NCBI RefSeq assembly: GCF_036287235.1
Contig: NZ_CP142850.1
Span: forward strand, 770,001-834,000
DNA length: 64,000 nucleotides
Origin: Exiguobacterium sp. 9-2
GTDB taxonomy: Bacteria > Bacillota > Bacilli > Exiguobacteriales > Exiguobacteriaceae
Direction of reading: 5' to 3'
Made by a program: the position numbers and the translations under genes. Shown here piece after piece: positions 54,330 to 63,236 of the stretch. A model generated the notes under the pieces. It saw nothing but the letters and a program-made list of their open reading frames with translations, was not told the origin of the DNA and did not search any database. The stretch's first letter is position 1, and each line of letters begins with the position of its first letter.

Positions 54330-55388
54330 TTACTCGAAATCAAGTCGGTACGGTTCTGCGCTCATCCATGGACGGAACTTCCGGAAGAGTAGATGGAACA
54401 ATAAACAGAGAATAATGGGTAAGACGATAAAAAGACCAAGCACGAATGTCATATTGAAGAGCGTCCATCCTCCTGACATCAGGTGTAGCGCATTGATTGG
54501 ACCGATTAAACCAGACATTCCAAATCCGGCACTAAACGGTGTACCTTGAACACCGAGCATTCCAGCTAATGCACCAAGGATAGCGGCACTACACATGACA
54601 GGTAGAATCATCAATGGATTACGAATGAAGTTCGCCATCTGAATTTTAGGAGAACCGAGAAAATGAGCAATCGACGTTCCGCGTGAATTCGCTTGCCAAC
54701 CGGCAATCGCAAGACCAAACCCAGCGGCACAGACACCTAGATTGGCAGCTCCGGCAGCAACACCCGATAAACTGATCGCGGTTGCAATGCCGACCGTCGA
54801 AAGCGGAGAGACGATGAGAACGGAAAAGGCGACCGCAATTAGAATGCCCATCAAGACGGGTTGAAGTGCCGTGAAGTCTGAGATGACATGTCCTATTGCT
54901 GTTGTGATCCGTGTGACGAACGGATACGTCAGAACACCAATTCCACCGGCACCGACAATCAAAATCGTTGGCATGACAAGGACCGTATATGTTTTGAAGC
55001 GTTCACCAATCAATAAGACGATTGCTGTTGCAATAGCTGCCGTCAAACCAGCATTGATGACATCACCTGTACCGACGAAAACGAATGTCGCATCCGCACG
55101 GGTCGCAACACCTGAGCCGACGACCGTCGCGAGTCCAATCGATGTGGTGGCGATCGGTGTTACTTTAAATTGCATCGCTACGGCGACACCAATCACCATT
55201 GGTAAAAGTCGCATCGCGAGTGTCGTTGCGTCCAAAACGTGTTGGGCACCAGAAACGTATGGCAATAATGCCTTAGCGAGTTCACCGAGTAAGGCTCCTG
55301 GAATAAGGGCAACGAGAATTCCAATACTGAGACCGTTTAAAACATGCACTGCAAATTGACGTGGCTGACGCAAAATAGATGAATCCAC
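54330..55388 (-). CDS. PTS_EIIC-like membrane protein, orphan
   Basis: A 352-residue protein with about nine or ten membrane segments of the PTS system IIC type (the EIIC_2 group). The N-terminal HVLNGLSIGILVALIPGALLG stretch and the glycine/alanine-rich segments near residues 195-235 are family-like. No IIA or IIB gene is nearby, so it may not be a classical phosphorylating transporter. The GTG start at 55388 follows AAGGAGAGG. A TATACT -10-like hexamer precedes it on the minus strand near 55425. Confidence 0.7.
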   Translation of the reverse strand: MDSSILRQPRQFAVHVLNGLSIGILVALIPGALLGELAKALLPYVSGAQHVLDATTLAMRLLPMVIGVAVAMQFKVTPIATTSIGLATVVGSGVATRADATFVFVGTGDVINAGLTAAIATAIVLLIGERFKTYTVLVMPTILIVGAGGIGVLTYPFVTRITTAIGHVISDFTALQPVLMGILIAVAFSVLIVSPLSTVGIATAISLSGVAAGAANLGVCAAGFGLAIAGWQANSRGTSIAHFLGSPKIQMANFIRNPLMILPVMCSAAILGALAGMLGVQGTPFSAGFGMSGLIGPINALHLMSGGWTLFNMTFVLGLFIVLPIILCLLFHLLFRKFRPWMSAEPYRLDFE

Positions 55389-55575
55389 AAAATCCTCTCC
55401 TTATGTAACGCTTTTGTGCATAACAGTATAAAAGTTATGAATTGTGTTTTATCTTACGGTAAGAACAGAAGGACGTCAAGAAAAAGTTAGAAAATTCCAA
55501 ACGAGCAAAGGATTCGTCTTTCAGAAACGGAATTGTTACAGTGAAGAAGTATATTGAATGAGGAGGTCATGAATC

Positions 55576-56571
55576 ATGTCAGAACAACGTATCGTATTGG
55601 CGGAACGACCAAACGGAAAACCAACAGGGGAAACATTCCGTTATGAATCATTTGAGTTAGCAGATTTACGAGAAGGGCAAGTCGCACTGGAGTCACTCTA
55701 TATCTCAGTCGATCCATATATGCGGGGACGTATGAACGATACGCGTTCTTATTCGCAACCGTTTGAGATTGATGAACCGATTCACGGGGGTGTCGTAGCG
55801 CGTGTCATCGAGTCTAAAAGTGAGGCGTTCAAGTCAGGTGATGTCGTCGTGGGGATGCTCGATTGGGCAACGAAAGCAGTCGTCGATGCGAAAAGTGTCC
55901 GTAAAATCGATGAGCAGATCGCTCCAATCTCAACAGCGCTCGGTGTTCTCGGAATGACAGGGATGACGGCGTATTTCGGGTTGCTTGATATCGGGAATCC
56001 ACAGCCAGGAGAAACTGTTGTCGTATCGGCAGCAGCAGGGGCTGTTGGATCGATCGTTGGTCAAATCGCTAAAATCAAAGGTGCACGAGTAGTTGGGATT
56101 GCAGGAAGTGACGAAAAGTTACAGCACTTAAAAGCAGATCTTGGTTTTGACGAAGTCATCAACTACAAAACGGAAGACATCCGGAAAGCATTAGACCGGA
56201 CGTGTCCAGACGGCATCGATGTTTATTTTGAAAATGTCGGTGGAGAGATCGGCGATGCGGTTCTGGATCGGCTTAATCCATTCGCGCGGGTACCGGTCTG
56301 CGGCGCTATTTCTGGGTATAACGCACAACAGGACATCGGTCCACGTGTTCAATCGAAATTAATCATTGCGCGTGCGCGCATGCAAGGTTTCTTAGTGGGG
56401 GATTATGGCAAACGATTCAAGGAAGCGGCTGAGCAACTCGGTCAATGGGTCAGTGAAGGGAAATTACGATATGAAGAGACGATCTTTGAAGGCTTCGATC
56501 GTGTACCAGATGCTTTCCTCGGATTATTCGATGGCTCGAACACAGGGAAACTATTAGTAAAAGTTAAGTAA
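55576..56571 (+). CDS. NADP-dependent MDR-family oxidoreductase (YfmJ/CurA-like)
   Basis: A 331-residue zinc-independent medium-chain reductase, like leukotriene B4 dehydrogenase/prostaglandin reductase. The family features are SVDPYMRGRM near residue 46, the nucleotide motif VVSAAAGAVGSIVGQIAK near residue 150, and FENVGGEIGDAVL near residue 214. Such enzymes reduce the double bond of alpha,beta-unsaturated aldehydes and ketones and may protect against reactive carbonyls. The ATG follows GAGGAGG. A single-gene unit. Confidence 0.88.
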   Translation: MSEQRIVLAERPNGKPTGETFRYESFELADLREGQVALESLYISVDPYMRGRMNDTRSYSQPFEIDEPIHGGVVARVIESKSEAFKSGDVVVGMLDWATKAVVDAKSVRKIDEQIAPISTALGVLGMTGMTAYFGLLDIGNPQPGETVVVSAAAGAVGSIVGQIAKIKGARVVGIAGSDEKLQHLKADLGFDEVINYKTEDIRKALDRTCPDGIDVYFENVGGEIGDAVLDRLNPFARVPVCGAISGYNAQQDIGPRVQSKLIIARARMQGFLVGDYGKRFKEAAEQLGQWVSEGKLRYEETIFEGFDRVPDAFLGLFDGSNTGKLLVKVK

Positions 56572-56576
56572 TACGC

Positions 56577-56614
56577 CAAAAGAGGTTGCGGAATTATTCC
56601 GCAACCTCTTTTTT
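56577..56614. terminator. Bidirectional terminator after the oxidoreductase
   Basis: AAAAGAGGTTGCGGAAT pairs perfectly with its complement around a very small loop, followed by six Ts. The minus-strand small gene converges on it. Confidence 0.9.
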
Positions 56615-56626
56615 ATGGCATGAGAT

Positions 56627-56791
56627 TCATGAATCCTTTTGATCGCGCTTGAGTTCTTCTGGATCTGGATCCGGATGTTGTGTTTCCGCAGGTTTGATTC
56701 CGGGATCTGATGTCTCAGCTGGATCAGGGTCCGGGTGAAGACCAACGTCTGCCTTTTCATCTGGTAAATCATGATTTTTTTCGTTTAACAT
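56627..56791 (-). CDS. Small acidic Asp/Pro-repeat protein, 54 residues
   Basis: I do not recognise this protein. It is very hydrophilic and acidic, with an internal duplication: GLHPDPDPAE near residue 17 and TQHPDPDPEE near residue 37, each followed by a short Lys or Thr-containing stretch. There is no membrane segment or signal peptide. The ATG at 56791 follows AAAGGAGATG at good spacing, and the gene ends just before a perfect bidirectional terminator. It is probably unfolded, and could be a metal-binding or stress-related small protein. Confidence 0.65.
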   Translation of the reverse strand: MLNEKNHDLPDEKADVGLHPDPDPAETSDPGIKPAETQHPDPDPEELKRDQKDS

Positions 56792-57078
56792 GTCCAGTCA
56801 TCTCCTTTTATCAGTACGTAGTAATGTTTCCCCGTTTTTTAAATCCAAAACAATGAGAGTGCATAAGAGTCGTTTTCGAAAACGCGTAAATGATTTCCAC
56901 GGACAAGAAAGCGAAACCGGTCGATTTCCTAGGAAATACAGGTTGACTGAAATGGAATGTAAGGAAAATCCAAAAAAGCTTCACTAAGTCTTTACAAAAA
57001 CCTTGCAAGTCCTTCAAGTAGCCTTTGAATTGCTTCCGTAGACTAAAAAAGAGTTGAAAAGAGGAAGGGTGTTTACGT
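56792..57078. promoter_or_regulatory. Upstream region of the polysaccharide cluster with two perfect palindromes
   Basis: This gene-free stretch holds CGTTTTCGAAAACG (56871-56884) and ATTTCCTAGGAAAT (56924-56937), both perfect 14-base palindromes. A TTGACT hexamer lies at 56943-56948, and an element at 56975-57001 recurs before the dehydrogenase gene at 63264. No standard promoter with both boxes is clear. The palindromes look like operators for control of the cluster. Confidence 0.4.
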
Positions 57079-59703
57079 GTGAGTGATCAAAAATGGAAAC
57101 GACAAATCATGCAACAACTAAACTGGGTTCGCGAAGAGAAAAAGCGGCTCACAAGCGAGACGACAGCAAGTAAAGAGTCACTCGAAAAACTTCGTCAGCT
57201 GGACGTCTTGCGTCTGCCAACGGTTCGAACTTCTAAAAACACGACGACACGTTATCAACAAAATAGCCAAGCGTCATTACTAGATCAATTGGATGTCTCA
57301 CATATTCCGGTACGGACGACGACGCGTTATTATGAAAAACGACCAATCGAGATGGCAATCGTCTGCTCGGAATTCATGTATGCCTATTATGAAGATGCCG
57401 TTCATCTCCATTATGTCAATGCGAACACATTCGAAGAAGTTTTCGAGCGCGAGATTGATCTCTTTTTGGTCGTATCTTCGTGGAAAGGATTACGAGGGGA
57501 TGATTGGAAAGGTGTCGCCACACCAAATTCAAAGAAACGCCAACGGTTACTTTCGATGATGCAGGAAGTCAAAGCTAAAGGAATTCCAGTCGTCTTTCAA
57601 TCGACGGAAGACCCGAGTAACCATGAACGGTTTCAAGACGTGGCTCAAGCTGCCAATTATGTCCTGACTTCAGATGAGGCGATGATTCCTGAATATCGTG
57701 TTTTATGTGGACATGATCGAATCATGGCGATGCCGTTTGGAGTCAATCCATTGATTCACAATCCGATTGGAGCGACACGTAGCCGAAAGAAGGGCGTTTT
57801 ATTCGCCGGTAGCTGGATGGCGAAATATCCGGAGCGTGTGAAAGATACGGAGATGTTGTTTGATGGGGTCATGCAGTCTTCGCACGAACTCGATATCGTG
57901 GACCGGAATTATCATCTCGACTTACCAGCCTATCAGTTTCCGGAACGCTATCAATCACGGGTCGCACCAGCGATTCCTTATGATGCCTTACAACAAGTCA
58001 GTAAATGTTATGACTGGGTCCTGAACCTAAATAGCATCAAATATAGTAAGACGATGTGTGCCCGTCGCGTCTATGAATCGCAAGCACTCGGTAATTTGAT
58101 CCTGTCGAATTACAGTATCGCCGTCAACAACGAGTTTCCGAACATCTTCACCGTACATGACGCACAGGAGGCGACGGCGATCGTAGAACGCACATCGCAA
58201 GAAGAAATCGAACGTTTACGAGCAGAAGGACTTCGTGCCGTCATGACGGAGCATACAGTCTTCGAACGGATGGATCAGATTCTAGCGTTCATTGGACGAG
58301 TACCTGAAACACGAAAACATCGTTTACTAATCGTTGTCGCTCAGGATGGGGAAGTCATTCGTGACGTGATCAATCGTCAAAGTCTCACACCAGACGAAAT
58401 CGTCTCAGCGGATGCATTGACGGAGCAAACCTATGATCAAGCGGATCTCGTTGCTTGGATGGATGGGAATGAATCCTACGGTGAATATTATTTAGAGGAC
58501 CTCGTGAATGGCTTTAAATATAGCGATGCCAGCATTGTCCGAAAGGGGAGCCAACATCCATATCATCTACATGAGATGAGCGGTAGCCGAAACGGTGCGG
58601 TTATCTGGCGGTCAGATATCGGATATGACGCGTTTCAAGCAGGTGAATTGAACGGAAAAACGCTGTTGCTCGATCAATTTGAGTGGAACGAGCAGACAGT
58701 AGTTCCGACGGATCACACACCGCAACTGTCGGTCGTTGTTCCCATCTATAACAATGGGAAACATCTCACGTATAAATGCTTCGCCAGTCTAACACGGATG
58801 GATCGATTCATGGAGTCAGAGATTTTACTCGTAGATGATGGATCGACGGACATAGAGGCACGTCAAGCCGTAGAACGTCTCGCGCGACGTTATGGCAATG
58901 TCAGAACCTATTTCTTCGAGACAGGTGGTAGTGGTAGTGCTTCGCGTCCTCGCAACAAGGGAGTCGAAATGGCACGAGCTGACTATGTGACGTTCCTTGA
59001 TCCAGATAACGAGGTACTCAGCGATCGTTATGCCTTTTTGCTTCAGGAATTAGAGAACGATCCATCACTTGATTTTGTAGCGGGTCATATGAAAAAGCTT
59101 GCCGAGAAGACGAGTATCATTGCCTTACCGACGATTCGTAAACAAGGACGAACGGTTTGCGAGGATCCGAAAGCTTTTCTATTGAAACATCGGTTTGCGG
59201 TACAAAGCATTCAAGCACTCGTCGTCCGTCGTACCTTCTTGCTTGAACATCAATTGGAACAGGTCGTCGGTGCGGTCGGTCAGGACTCCTTGTTCTTCCA
59301 AGAATTGATGCTTCGCGCGAACCGTGTCTTACTCGTCAATCGAGTTATCCATTATTATTACGCAGCCGTTGCAGGATCAACCGTGAATGCATTGACGGTG
59401 AAGTTCTTCGAACGAAGTGTCGTCCGAGAGCGGGCACGAGCTGAGAAATTCGCTCGTTATGGAGTGCTAGAGGAATACAAGGAAACTCGATTCGAGCATT
59501 TCTTTGAGCATTGGTATCTTGTCAAATTACGCTACTGCAGTGATAAGGATTTTGCACCGAGTGTCGCATTGTTGCGAACAATCATCGGATTCTATGAACC
59601 GATCACGTTGACGAACCCATTGATTCGTCGATTCATGGAGCTTGCAGATCGCCAGGAGACGGATCGACTTCAACATCTATTACTCGAGGAGGTGCAGAAA
59701 TGA
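57079..59703 (+). CDS. Two-domain glycosyltransferase: CgeB-like GT plus GT2
   Basis: An 874-residue protein. After a polar N-terminal region (1-90), residues about 95-415 resemble CgeB-type glycosyltransferases (QSTEDPSNHERF, FAGSWMAKYPER, and the acceptor-end motif RRVYESQALGNLILSN near 333). A middle stretch (about 420-545) has a degenerate second nucleotide-sugar-like fold. From about 550 a GT2 domain follows: LSVVVPIYNNG, LLVDDGSTD (metal/nucleotide Asp) and FLDPDNEVLSD, with a C-terminal helical region. It probably adds two sugars, or sugar and polyol units, in surface polymer synthesis. The GTG start follows GAGGAAGGG. It overlaps the next gene by four bases. Confidence 0.82.
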   Translation: MSDQKWKRQIMQQLNWVREEKKRLTSETTASKESLEKLRQLDVLRLPTVRTSKNTTTRYQQNSQASLLDQLDVSHIPVRTTTRYYEKRPIEMAIVCSEFMYAYYEDAVHLHYVNANTFEEVFEREIDLFLVVSSWKGLRGDDWKGVATPNSKKRQRLLSMMQEVKAKGIPVVFQSTEDPSNHERFQDVAQAANYVLTSDEAMIPEYRVLCGHDRIMAMPFGVNPLIHNPIGATRSRKKGVLFAGSWMAKYPERVKDTEMLFDGVMQSSHELDIVDRNYHLDLPAYQFPERYQSRVAPAIPYDALQQVSKCYDWVLNLNSIKYSKTMCARRVYESQALGNLILSNYSIAVNNEFPNIFTVHDAQEATAIVERTSQEEIERLRAEGLRAVMTEHTVFERMDQILAFIGRVPETRKHRLLIVVAQDGEVIRDVINRQSLTPDEIVSADALTEQTYDQADLVAWMDGNESYGEYYLEDLVNGFKYSDASIVRKGSQHPYHLHEMSGSRNGAVIWRSDIGYDAFQAGELNGKTLLLDQFEWNEQTVVPTDHTPQLSVVVPIYNNGKHLTYKCFASLTRMDRFMESEILLVDDGSTDIEARQAVERLARRYGNVRTYFFETGGSGSASRPRNKGVEMARADYVTFLDPDNEVLSDRYAFLLQELENDPSLDFVAGHMKKLAEKTSIIALPTIRKQGRTVCEDPKAFLLKHRFAVQSIQALVVRRTFLLEHQLEQVVGAVGQDSLFFQELMLRANRVLLVNRVIHYYYAAVAGSTVNALTVKFFERSVVRERARAEKFARYGVLEEYKETRFEHFFEHWYLVKLRYCSDKDFAPSVALLRTIIGFYEPITLTNPLIRRFMELADRQETDRLQHLLLEEVQK

Positions 59704-60704
59704 CGGCATCGATGAAAACAGCACGACCAAAAGATCAAATCCGGGCTGCCTACTACGATCAGTTAGGCGGTGGATTCGGTAAAAAAGTCCGCGCACGTGT
59801 GCACTGGATCGTTCGACAAGCAAAAGGGGAGCACATTTTAGATATCGGTTGTTCCGGTGGAGTTGTTCCGATTTTGCTCGGACGCGAAGGGAAACATGTC
59901 GTCGGGATCGATGTATTACCAGAAGCGATCATCGAGGCCAAACAAGCGTTACTGGAGGAACCAACATCCGTAAAAGAAAAAGTGGAATTACATGAAGCAA
60001 ATGTCATGACGTACACACCTGACATTCAATTCGATACAGTCTTGATGACGGAAGTACTGGAGCATATCGGGGAGCCGGAACGCTTCATCGCCCGTGCCGT
60101 CTCCTTCATCGCACCAGAAGGACGACTCGTCATCACAGTCCCATTTGGAGTGAACGATTATGCGGATCACAAACGGACGTATTATTTAAACCGACTGCTT
60201 GAACAGTTGACACCCTTCGGTAAAATCGAGACGGTCGAGCGGATTGATAAGTGGCTAGGGATCACGATTCAAGTCTATCCGGAACCTCGAGAGGGTCGAG
60301 CCATTTTACCAGCGGAAGTCGAATGGCTCGAAGACGCCTTTGAAGAGGTGGAACGATTGCATCTTGCAACGATCATTGATTTAAAACGCAAGCAACAGAA
60401 TCTAGAACGAAAAGTACAGCGGTTAGCGGAACAAACAGATTTATTCGAGCAAGCACAAGCGGAATCACTACGTCATGAACAGCAATTACAGGAACAGCGT
60501 GAACAATACAAGATGCTCGAAGAACAATATGCTGAACTGCTTGATCGGTTCGAAGCGTCATTGGTGACAAATCTGGAATTGCTGGAGGTGAATGCATCAT
60601 GGAAATCAAAATACCGCTCACTCGCGCGATCAAAGCTCGGAAAAATCGTCGTCCGCTACTGGAAGTTCCGACGTCAACTAAAGCAGCGCCGGAGTCGTCG
60701 ATGA
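59700..60704 (+). CDS. SAM-dependent methyltransferase with C-terminal coiled coil
   Basis: A 334-residue protein. The first 200 residues form a class I methyltransferase with motif I ILDIGCSGGVVPILLG near residue 42, VGIDVLPEAI after the second strand and MTEVLEHIGEPE near residue 115. Residues about 205-290 are a long Gln/Glu-rich coiled coil, and the tail is very basic. In polysaccharide clusters such enzymes methylate the non-reducing end and can thereby cap chain growth, while the coiled coil acts as a ruler (as in WbdD). That role is inference here. It overlaps both neighbours by four bases. Confidence 0.82.
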   Translation: MTASMKTARPKDQIRAAYYDQLGGGFGKKVRARVHWIVRQAKGEHILDIGCSGGVVPILLGREGKHVVGIDVLPEAIIEAKQALLEEPTSVKEKVELHEANVMTYTPDIQFDTVLMTEVLEHIGEPERFIARAVSFIAPEGRLVITVPFGVNDYADHKRTYYLNRLLEQLTPFGKIETVERIDKWLGITIQVYPEPREGRAILPAEVEWLEDAFEEVERLHLATIIDLKRKQQNLERKVQRLAEQTDLFEQAQAESLRHEQQLQEQREQYKMLEEQYAELLDRFEASLVTNLELLEVNASWKSKYRSLARSKLGKIVVRYWKFRRQLKQRRSRR

Positions 60705-61915
60705 ACGTCTTGATGATTTGTCAAAATTTCTATCCGGAAATCGGGAGTGCGGCAAACCGAATGAAGAATATCTTCAAGCGGATGGAACAAGCGGGAAGTG
60801 ACGTCCATGTGTTGACGTCAGAACCGCTCTATCCGACGGCAGAACTCTATACGGACTCGATGTTCTGGGATGAACCGAGCCTGGACACGGCACATGTGAC
60901 TCGTATCCAACCGCGTGACGTCCGGGCGACGAATAATTTATGGCGGCGCCTTCGCTTGTTCGTGGAACAATTCGTACTTGCGGTGAGAGAGGTTCGACAT
61001 GATCCAAAATCCTACGCCTACATCTATGCGACGACGCCGTCCATCTTCATGGGGCTTGTCGGGGTCGTCGCGAAACATGTCAAAAAGGCTCCTTTGATTC
61101 TTGATGTGCGTGATTTATGGCCAGAATCGTTGATTGGCGTCGGCATTACGAAATCGCGTCTCTTATTGACTCCGCTCTACTGGCTTGAAAAGTGGATGTA
61201 TCGACAGGCGGATCAATTGGTCATCAACAGTGAAGGTTTTCGATCGTATATCGAAGGACGGGGCATTGCACCGGAAAAAATTCATTATATCCCGAACTCG
61301 ATCGAGGAAAACGAGTGGTTAATCAAACGTCGAAAAGTATCGGAACAAGTTCGCGTCGTGTATACAGGGAATATCGGACTCGCACAAGATGTGTTCTTGT
61401 TGCTTGACGTCGCACAGGAACTTCAACAAGAACAGGATATCTGCTTTCAAGTCGTCGGTTATGGTTATCACAAGCAAACGTTCGAACGACTCGTTAAGGA
61501 ACGAGGATTGACGAATATCGAGTTTCTTGACGCGATGCCACGCTGGGATGCATTGAAACAACTCGCGAAGAGTGACATTGCCTTTGCGACACTCGTCGAG
61601 AGTACAGCGTTCGATACAGTGACACCAGGCAAAATCATCGACTACATGGCGATGGGCTGTGCCATCGTCGGTGCGGTATCCGGTCATGCGGCGCATGTCA
61701 TCGAAGAAGCAGGAGCTGGATATGTCTCGATCCAGCGTAAAAAGGAAGAAATCGTTGCACAAATCCTTGAGTTATCTAGAAATCCAGAGAAACGTGCAGC
61801 GATGGGACGGGCAGGTGTAGATTACGTCCAACGCCATTTCGATTGGGAACAGAATGAACAGCGCTTGTTTGAAGCAATCAAACAAACGCAGTCACGAAAG
61901 GCGGTCGCAGAATGA
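60701..61915 (+). CDS. Glycosyltransferase family 4 protein
   Basis: A 404-residue GT-B enzyme. The N-terminal domain begins MNVLMICQNFYPEIGSAANRM with the glycine-rich acceptor loop, and LDVRDLWPESLIGVG lies near residue 126. The C-terminal donor domain has VVYTGNIGLAQDV near residue 219, and the FDTVTPGKIIDYMAMGCAIVG stretch near residue 304 holds the usual nucleotide-sugar contacts. It resembles WbuB-type transferases that add amino sugars. The frame is open for 34 codons before this ATG, but the ATGA overlap with the methyltransferase stop supports 60701. Confidence 0.88.
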   Translation: MNVLMICQNFYPEIGSAANRMKNIFKRMEQAGSDVHVLTSEPLYPTAELYTDSMFWDEPSLDTAHVTRIQPRDVRATNNLWRRLRLFVEQFVLAVREVRHDPKSYAYIYATTPSIFMGLVGVVAKHVKKAPLILDVRDLWPESLIGVGITKSRLLLTPLYWLEKWMYRQADQLVINSEGFRSYIEGRGIAPEKIHYIPNSIEENEWLIKRRKVSEQVRVVYTGNIGLAQDVFLLLDVAQELQQEQDICFQVVGYGYHKQTFERLVKERGLTNIEFLDAMPRWDALKQLAKSDIAFATLVESTAFDTVTPGKIIDYMAMGCAIVGAVSGHAAHVIEEAGAGYVSIQRKKEEIVAQILELSRNPEKRAAMGRAGVDYVQRHFDWEQNEQRLFEAIKQTQSRKAVAE

Positions 61916-63165
61916 AACGCATTGGAATGTTTGTTTGGAATCCTTTTACGAATGACGCCCGTGTCTTACGTGAATGTACGGCACTCGCCGAAGCAGGACA
62001 CCGCGTGGATCTATACTGCTTAAATGACGGCGCACTTCCGGAAGTCGAATTTCCGATGCCGGGGTTTCGCGTCATTCGAATCGACCGGACGCCACCTTTT
62101 GCAAGGTGGCTCCCGTTCTTTCGCAAACGAAAAAAACGGACACTTGCTATCGGAGTGATTGGTGCGCTTCTTGCACCATGGCTCATTCCCGTGATGATCG
62201 TGCTCTTTTTGCTCATGCGAAGTCGATTCATCCGTTACACCCTATACAACAGTTTTGGCATTCTTCGCATGACACGTGCTGCCCGGAAGCATAATTACGA
62301 CGTCATGCATGCGAATGATGTCAATACATTACCGCAAGCGATTGGGGCGGCGCGTGGTACAAAAATCGTCTATGATTCGCATGAAGTCCAGACCGATCGG
62401 ACAGGTTATGGTAGCATGCAAGGGAAACTAGAACGGTGGTTGCTTCACTTCGTCGACCAGACCATCGTTGAAAATGACACGCGTGCAGATTATCACCAGA
62501 AGTTATACGGAACACGACCATCCGTCTTACACAATTATCCGTTTTACGAATCAGACGTTCCGCAACCGCGACCGTTGCGAGAAGAGTTAGCACTTGCATC
62601 AGATGAGCCGATTTTATTATATCAAGGTGGAATTCAGGAAGGTCGTGGACTAGAGCGGCTCATTGAAGCAATGCCGTTCATCGATCGTGGAACATTGATT
62701 TTCGTTGGAGATGGAAAATTAAAAGAAAAACTGATGCAACTGGCTGCGCAATCATCGGAAAAGTCTCGTATCCGCTTCATTGAGAAGGTTCCGCTTGCTG
62801 AACTACCAAGCTATACGGCAGCGGCGACTGTCGGCTTTCAGGTCCTTCAAAACGTCTGCTTCAATCATTATTCCGCTTCTTCGAATAAACTATTCGAATA
62901 CATGGCAGCGTTAATTCCTGTCATCGCGGCAGACTTACCGGAAATCCGTCGTGTCGTCGAAACAGAAGGAATCGGTTTGATCGTCGATGTCGAATCGCCG
63001 CATAGTATCGCCGAGGCGGTCAATCGTCTAGTGAAGGATAAGAGCTTGCGCGGAGTGATGCAGGAGCGAGCAAGCGTAGCAAGGAGACAATACAACTGGG
63101 AGCAAGAAAAAGGCCGACTTCTTGCTGTCTATGACTCGATTTTCATGGAATCTGGGACAAAATAA
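61912..63165 (+). CDS. Glycosyltransferase family 4 protein with internal membrane segment
   Basis: A 417-residue GT-B enzyme that starts MKRIGMFVWNPFTNDARVLRE. The N-terminal domain contains an inserted hydrophobic stretch at about residues 75-103, able to form a membrane helix or hairpin between basic patches, so the enzyme should sit on the membrane. The donor-binding half has LLYQGGIQEGRGLERLIEA near residue 239, FVGDGKLKEKL near 264, and SSNKLFEYMAALIPVIAADLPEI near 322. The overlap with the previous gene (ATGA) shows co-translation. A terminator-like structure follows. Confidence 0.86.
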   Translation: MKRIGMFVWNPFTNDARVLRECTALAEAGHRVDLYCLNDGALPEVEFPMPGFRVIRIDRTPPFARWLPFFRKRKKRTLAIGVIGALLAPWLIPVMIVLFLLMRSRFIRYTLYNSFGILRMTRAARKHNYDVMHANDVNTLPQAIGAARGTKIVYDSHEVQTDRTGYGSMQGKLERWLLHFVDQTIVENDTRADYHQKLYGTRPSVLHNYPFYESDVPQPRPLREELALASDEPILLYQGGIQEGRGLERLIEAMPFIDRGTLIFVGDGKLKEKLMQLAAQSSEKSRIRFIEKVPLAELPSYTAAATVGFQVLQNVCFNHYSASSNKLFEYMAALIPVIAADLPEIRRVVETEGIGLIVDVESPHSIAEAVNRLVKDKSLRGVMQERASVARRQYNWEQEKGRLLAVYDSIFMESGTK

Positions 63166-63177
63166 GAAAAATAGTCA

Positions 63178-63236
63178 ACGACTCGAAGGGAAATCCACGT
63201 GGAATGAAGGTGGATTCTTGACGGGTCGTTTTGTTT
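63178..63236 (+). terminator. Terminator-like structure after the GT4 genes
   Basis: AACGACTCG pairs with CGGGTCGTT (one G-T pair) and encloses AATCCAC/GTGGATT, followed by TTTTGTTT. Confidence 0.7.

Noticed and set aside
56790-57017. Frames of 65-68 codons on both strands in the region before the polysaccharide cluster
   Set aside because: No ribosome sites, and they contain the palindromes and the repeated element; they look like chance frames.
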